Program-made: the position numbers and the translations under genes
DNA from: Planctomycetota bacterium
Lineage (GTDB): Bacteria > Planctomycetota > B129-G9
DNA length: 5,965 nucleotides
NCBI GenBank assembly: GCA_030622295.1
Contig: JAUXGI010000082.1
Location: 1 to 5,965, forward strand
Direction: 5' to 3'
Notes under the pieces: generated by a model
Seen by the model: only the letters and a program-made list of their open reading frames with translations
Told to the model about the DNA's origin: nothing
Databases searched by the model: none
In this document: piece after piece, positions 4,795-5,965 of the stretch
Layout of the letters: each line of letters opens with the position of its first letter
How positions within the stretch are numbered: the first letter of the stretch is position 1

Positions 4795-5673
4795 CTACTT
4801 CTTTGCGCGCTGCTTTTTGACGAGGGCCTGGCCGAAGAGCGCCCCGCCCAGTGCGCCGGCTATCTGCGTGTCGTAGTCGGACTGCAGGATTTCCACCCCC
4901 AGTTCCTTTTGCAGGCGCTCGACGACGCCCCGGTTCTTGGCGATGCCGCCGGTAATGGCGAATTCCTTCTCGACGCCGATGCGTTCGAGCAGTGTGACGA
5001 TGCGGTGGGCCATAGCCGAGCAGTAGGCGGCGAGTACCTTGTTCTTGGGCCAGCCCTCGCGGAGAAGCCCGGAGGCTTCGGACTTGGCGAAGACCACGCA
5101 CGTGCTGCTGACGGGGGGCGGCTCTTCCTCGACGGAGAGCGACATCTCGCCGACATCCTCAATTGACACGGCCAGCAGGTCGGCGAAGACTTCCATGCCT
5201 CGGCCCGTGCCCGCGGCGCACTTGTCGTTCATGAGGAAGGCTGTTACCTTGCCCTTTTCGTCGCAGTGAATGGCCTTGCAGTCCTGGCCGCCCATGTCGA
5301 GTATGGTATGGACGGAAGGGCCGTACATGAAGTTCCCGCCGCGCGCGTGGCAGGCGATTTCGGTAATGGCGCGGTCGGCGAAAGGCACGTTGACGCGGCC
5401 GTAGCCGGTACCGACTGTGTAGTGGATGTCTTCGATTTTCATGCCGGTTTCTTCGAGCGCCCAGTTCATGGCGTTGTTGGCGCTCTCGGGGCTGTTGGAG
5501 CCGGTGCGCATGTTGGAATAGGCGTAGAGTTTGCCGTCAACCAGAACTACGGCCTGGCTGGAGACCGAACCGACATCGACGCCCGAGGTAATGATATCAC
5601 CTTTGCGCCAGTCGATGTCCTTGTCGTGCCAGTTATACTCCTTCCAGCGCCAGAATTCTTTCTTTTCGCTCAT
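4795..5673 (-). CDS. bzdQ: Benzoyl-CoA reductase Bzd-type subunit Q (ATP-dependent electron activator, BcrA/BadF/HgdC superfamily)
   Basis: A 292-residue ASKHA-fold ATPase, the length I recall for BzdQ. With BzdP it would form the module that hydrolyses ATP to push low-potential electrons from ferredoxin into the BzdN/BzdO ring-reducing core. Visible motifs: an N-terminal WRWKEYNW / DWRKGD extension that I recall from BzdQ; phosphate loop 1 GVDVGSVSSQ at 31-40; TGYGR at 89-93; phosphate loop 2 DMGGQDCK at 126-133; NDKCAAGTGR at 149-158; TCVVFAKSE at 191-199; and adenosine-site TGGIAKN at 241-247. C152 and C192 match the two cysteines that, in the homologous HgdC activator, bind one [4Fe-4S] between two subunits. 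Start: ATG 5673, GGAGG (5684-5688) ten bases upstream. No BzdP, N or O neighbour is present upstream. BcrA-like or dehydratase-activator alternatives fit the N-terminus less well. Confidence 0.9.
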   Translation of the reverse strand: MSEKKEFWRWKEYNWHDKDIDWRKGDIITSGVDVGSVSSQAVVLVDGKLYAYSNMRTGSNSPESANNAMNWALEETGMKIEDIHYTVGTGYGRVNVPFADRAITEIACHARGGNFMYGPSVHTILDMGGQDCKAIHCDEKGKVTAFLMNDKCAAGTGRGMEVFADLLAVSIEDVGEMSLSVEEEPPPVSSTCVVFAKSEASGLLREGWPKNKVLAAYCSAMAHRIVTLLERIGVEKEFAITGGIAKNRGVVERLQKELGVEILQSDYDTQIAGALGGALFGQALVKKQRAKK

Positions 5674-5680
5674 CTCGTTC

Positions 5681-5733
5681 GTTCCTCCGTTGCGGTAAAT
5701 GTAATCTATAATTAGTTCCTGTTGCGGAAAGTG
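5681..5733. repeat. Imperfect direct repeat overlapping the bzdQ ribosome site
   Basis: GTTCCT followed by GTTGCGG occurs at 5681-5701 (with two extra bases, CC, in the middle) and again at 5715-5733; the tails TAAATG and AAAGTG also match. The first copy contains the complement of the bzdQ ribosome site (5684-5688). The second overlaps the left terminal repeat of the element at 5719-5883. It may be a paired regulator site or a duplication made when the element inserted. Confidence 0.55.
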
Positions 5734-5883
5734 GTTTTTTTTGAATCAGCCCGCTAAATCTGTCGGCTCGGGGAGTCAGACCCCTCCCGTCGGGCCCCGA
5801 TATATCGGGGCCCTCCTCCTGGCGTCTGACCCCCTCGCCGCGCATTTTTCCAGACGCGGTCAAAAAGGGACTTTCCGCAACAG
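5719..5883. repeat. 165-bp concentric palindromic (MITE/REP-like) element upstream of bzdQ
   Basis: The ends are perfect 14-bp inverted repeats: CTGTTGCGGAAAGT (5719-5732) and its complement (5870-5883). Inside, GTCAGA (5775-5780) faces TCTGAC (5825-5830), and at the centre lies a perfect 22-bp palindrome (5792-5813) with a GATATATC core. The two inner pairs share one centre (5802.5) and the outer pair is off by only 1.5 bases. Further matches between the arms (TTTTTGA next to the termini, GGGG-x-GTCAGAC near the middle) show that the whole element is a degenerate long palindrome. It has no coding capacity. TTAGTTC adjoins the left end (5712-5718) and recurs seven bases beyond the right end (5891-5897), a possible decayed target duplication. 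Confidence 0.7.
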
Positions 5884-5896
5884 ATACTATTTAGTT

Positions 5897-5965
5897 CTAC
5901 TTTCTTGGAACGACTTTCAGGCGAAATCCATAGCCGTCCAGGTCCAAGCGTCCCTTCCGGCTTTC
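5897..5965 (-). CDS. C-terminal end of an unidentified gene (partial)
   Basis: The minus frame is open from the window edge to TAG at 5897-5899, giving 22 residues that end DLDGYGFRLKVVPRK. Such a short piece could be open by chance, but the alternating hydrophobic pattern with an aromatic-Gly turn reads like a closing beta-strand, as in the C-terminal beta-sandwich of many glycoside hydrolases. It does not resemble the end of BzdP, the expected neighbour of BzdQ. It is separated from bzdQ by 223 bp that contain the palindromic element. Confidence 0.45.
   Translation of the reverse strand, partial: ESRKGRLDLDGYGFRLKVVPRK

Noticed and set aside
5690..5740. Sigma-70 promoter for bzdQ (TATAGA near 5705)
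   Set aside because: No acceptable -35 box at 16-18 bases; the best pairing was weaker than chance expectation in this AT-rich patch.
5633..5863. 76-codon minus frame over the palindromic element and the bzdQ start
   Set aside because: It overlaps the bzdQ start in another frame and is made of palindrome sequence; no protein pattern.

Overview
The window holds part of an anaerobic aromatic-degradation locus of the Bzd (Azoarcus-type) benzoyl-CoA reductase family, all on the minus strand and read right to left. Order of transcription: the tail of an unrelated gene (stop at 5897), then a BzdQ-type ATP-dependent electron-activating subunit (5673-4795), a two-cluster ferredoxin (4360-4073), a large multi-domain Fe-S/flavin NAD(P)H:ferredoxin oxidoreductase (4044-1444), a 73-residue protein with a Cys pair (1394-1173), and a zinc alcohol dehydrogenase of the MDR family (1108-80). 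As I remember the Azoarcus bzd cluster, it runs N-O-P-Q-M-S-T-U-V-W-X-Y. The order Q, ferredoxin (M-like), oxidoreductase (V-like), dehydrogenase (X/Had-like) is therefore a shortened version of it. The catalytic subunits BzdN/BzdO and the partner BzdP are not in the window.

How the genes would work together (family knowledge plus inference): the oxidoreductase passes electrons from a reduced nicotinamide to the ferredoxin. The ferredoxin feeds the ATP-hydrolysing BzdQ module, which drives electrons into the ring-reducing subunits encoded elsewhere. The dehydrogenase would act after ring reduction, oxidising the 6-hydroxycyclohexene-carboxyl-CoA intermediate.

The non-coding DNA is unusually rich in small repeats. 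(1) A 165-bp concentric palindromic element with 14-bp terminal inverted repeats (5719-5883) lies directly upstream of bzdQ. (2) The 434-bp gap between bzdQ and the ferredoxin (4361-4794) holds a decayed C-terminal fragment resembling the four-helix-bundle (S23/intervening-sequence) family, CCTACT and AAAGTAGC repeat arrays on either side, two terminator-like hairpins and a plausible separate promoter for the ferredoxin. (3) An 81-bp inverted-repeat element sits inside the oxidoreductase reading frame and adds exactly 27 codons without breaking it. (4) A CTGACCCC-type motif recurs at 1-10, 1424-1431 (as its complement), 4671-4682, 5771-5784 and 5824-5835. (5) A 36-bp hairpin separates the oxidoreductase from the small gene.

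The host is a GC-rich anaerobe. The Bzd-type genes show anaerobic aromatic metabolism. The abundant small palindromes and the four-helix-bundle remnant are, in my experience, commoner in uncultured bacterial genomes (deltaproteobacterial, PVC and similar) than in Azoarcus, but the sequence alone does not fix the phylum.
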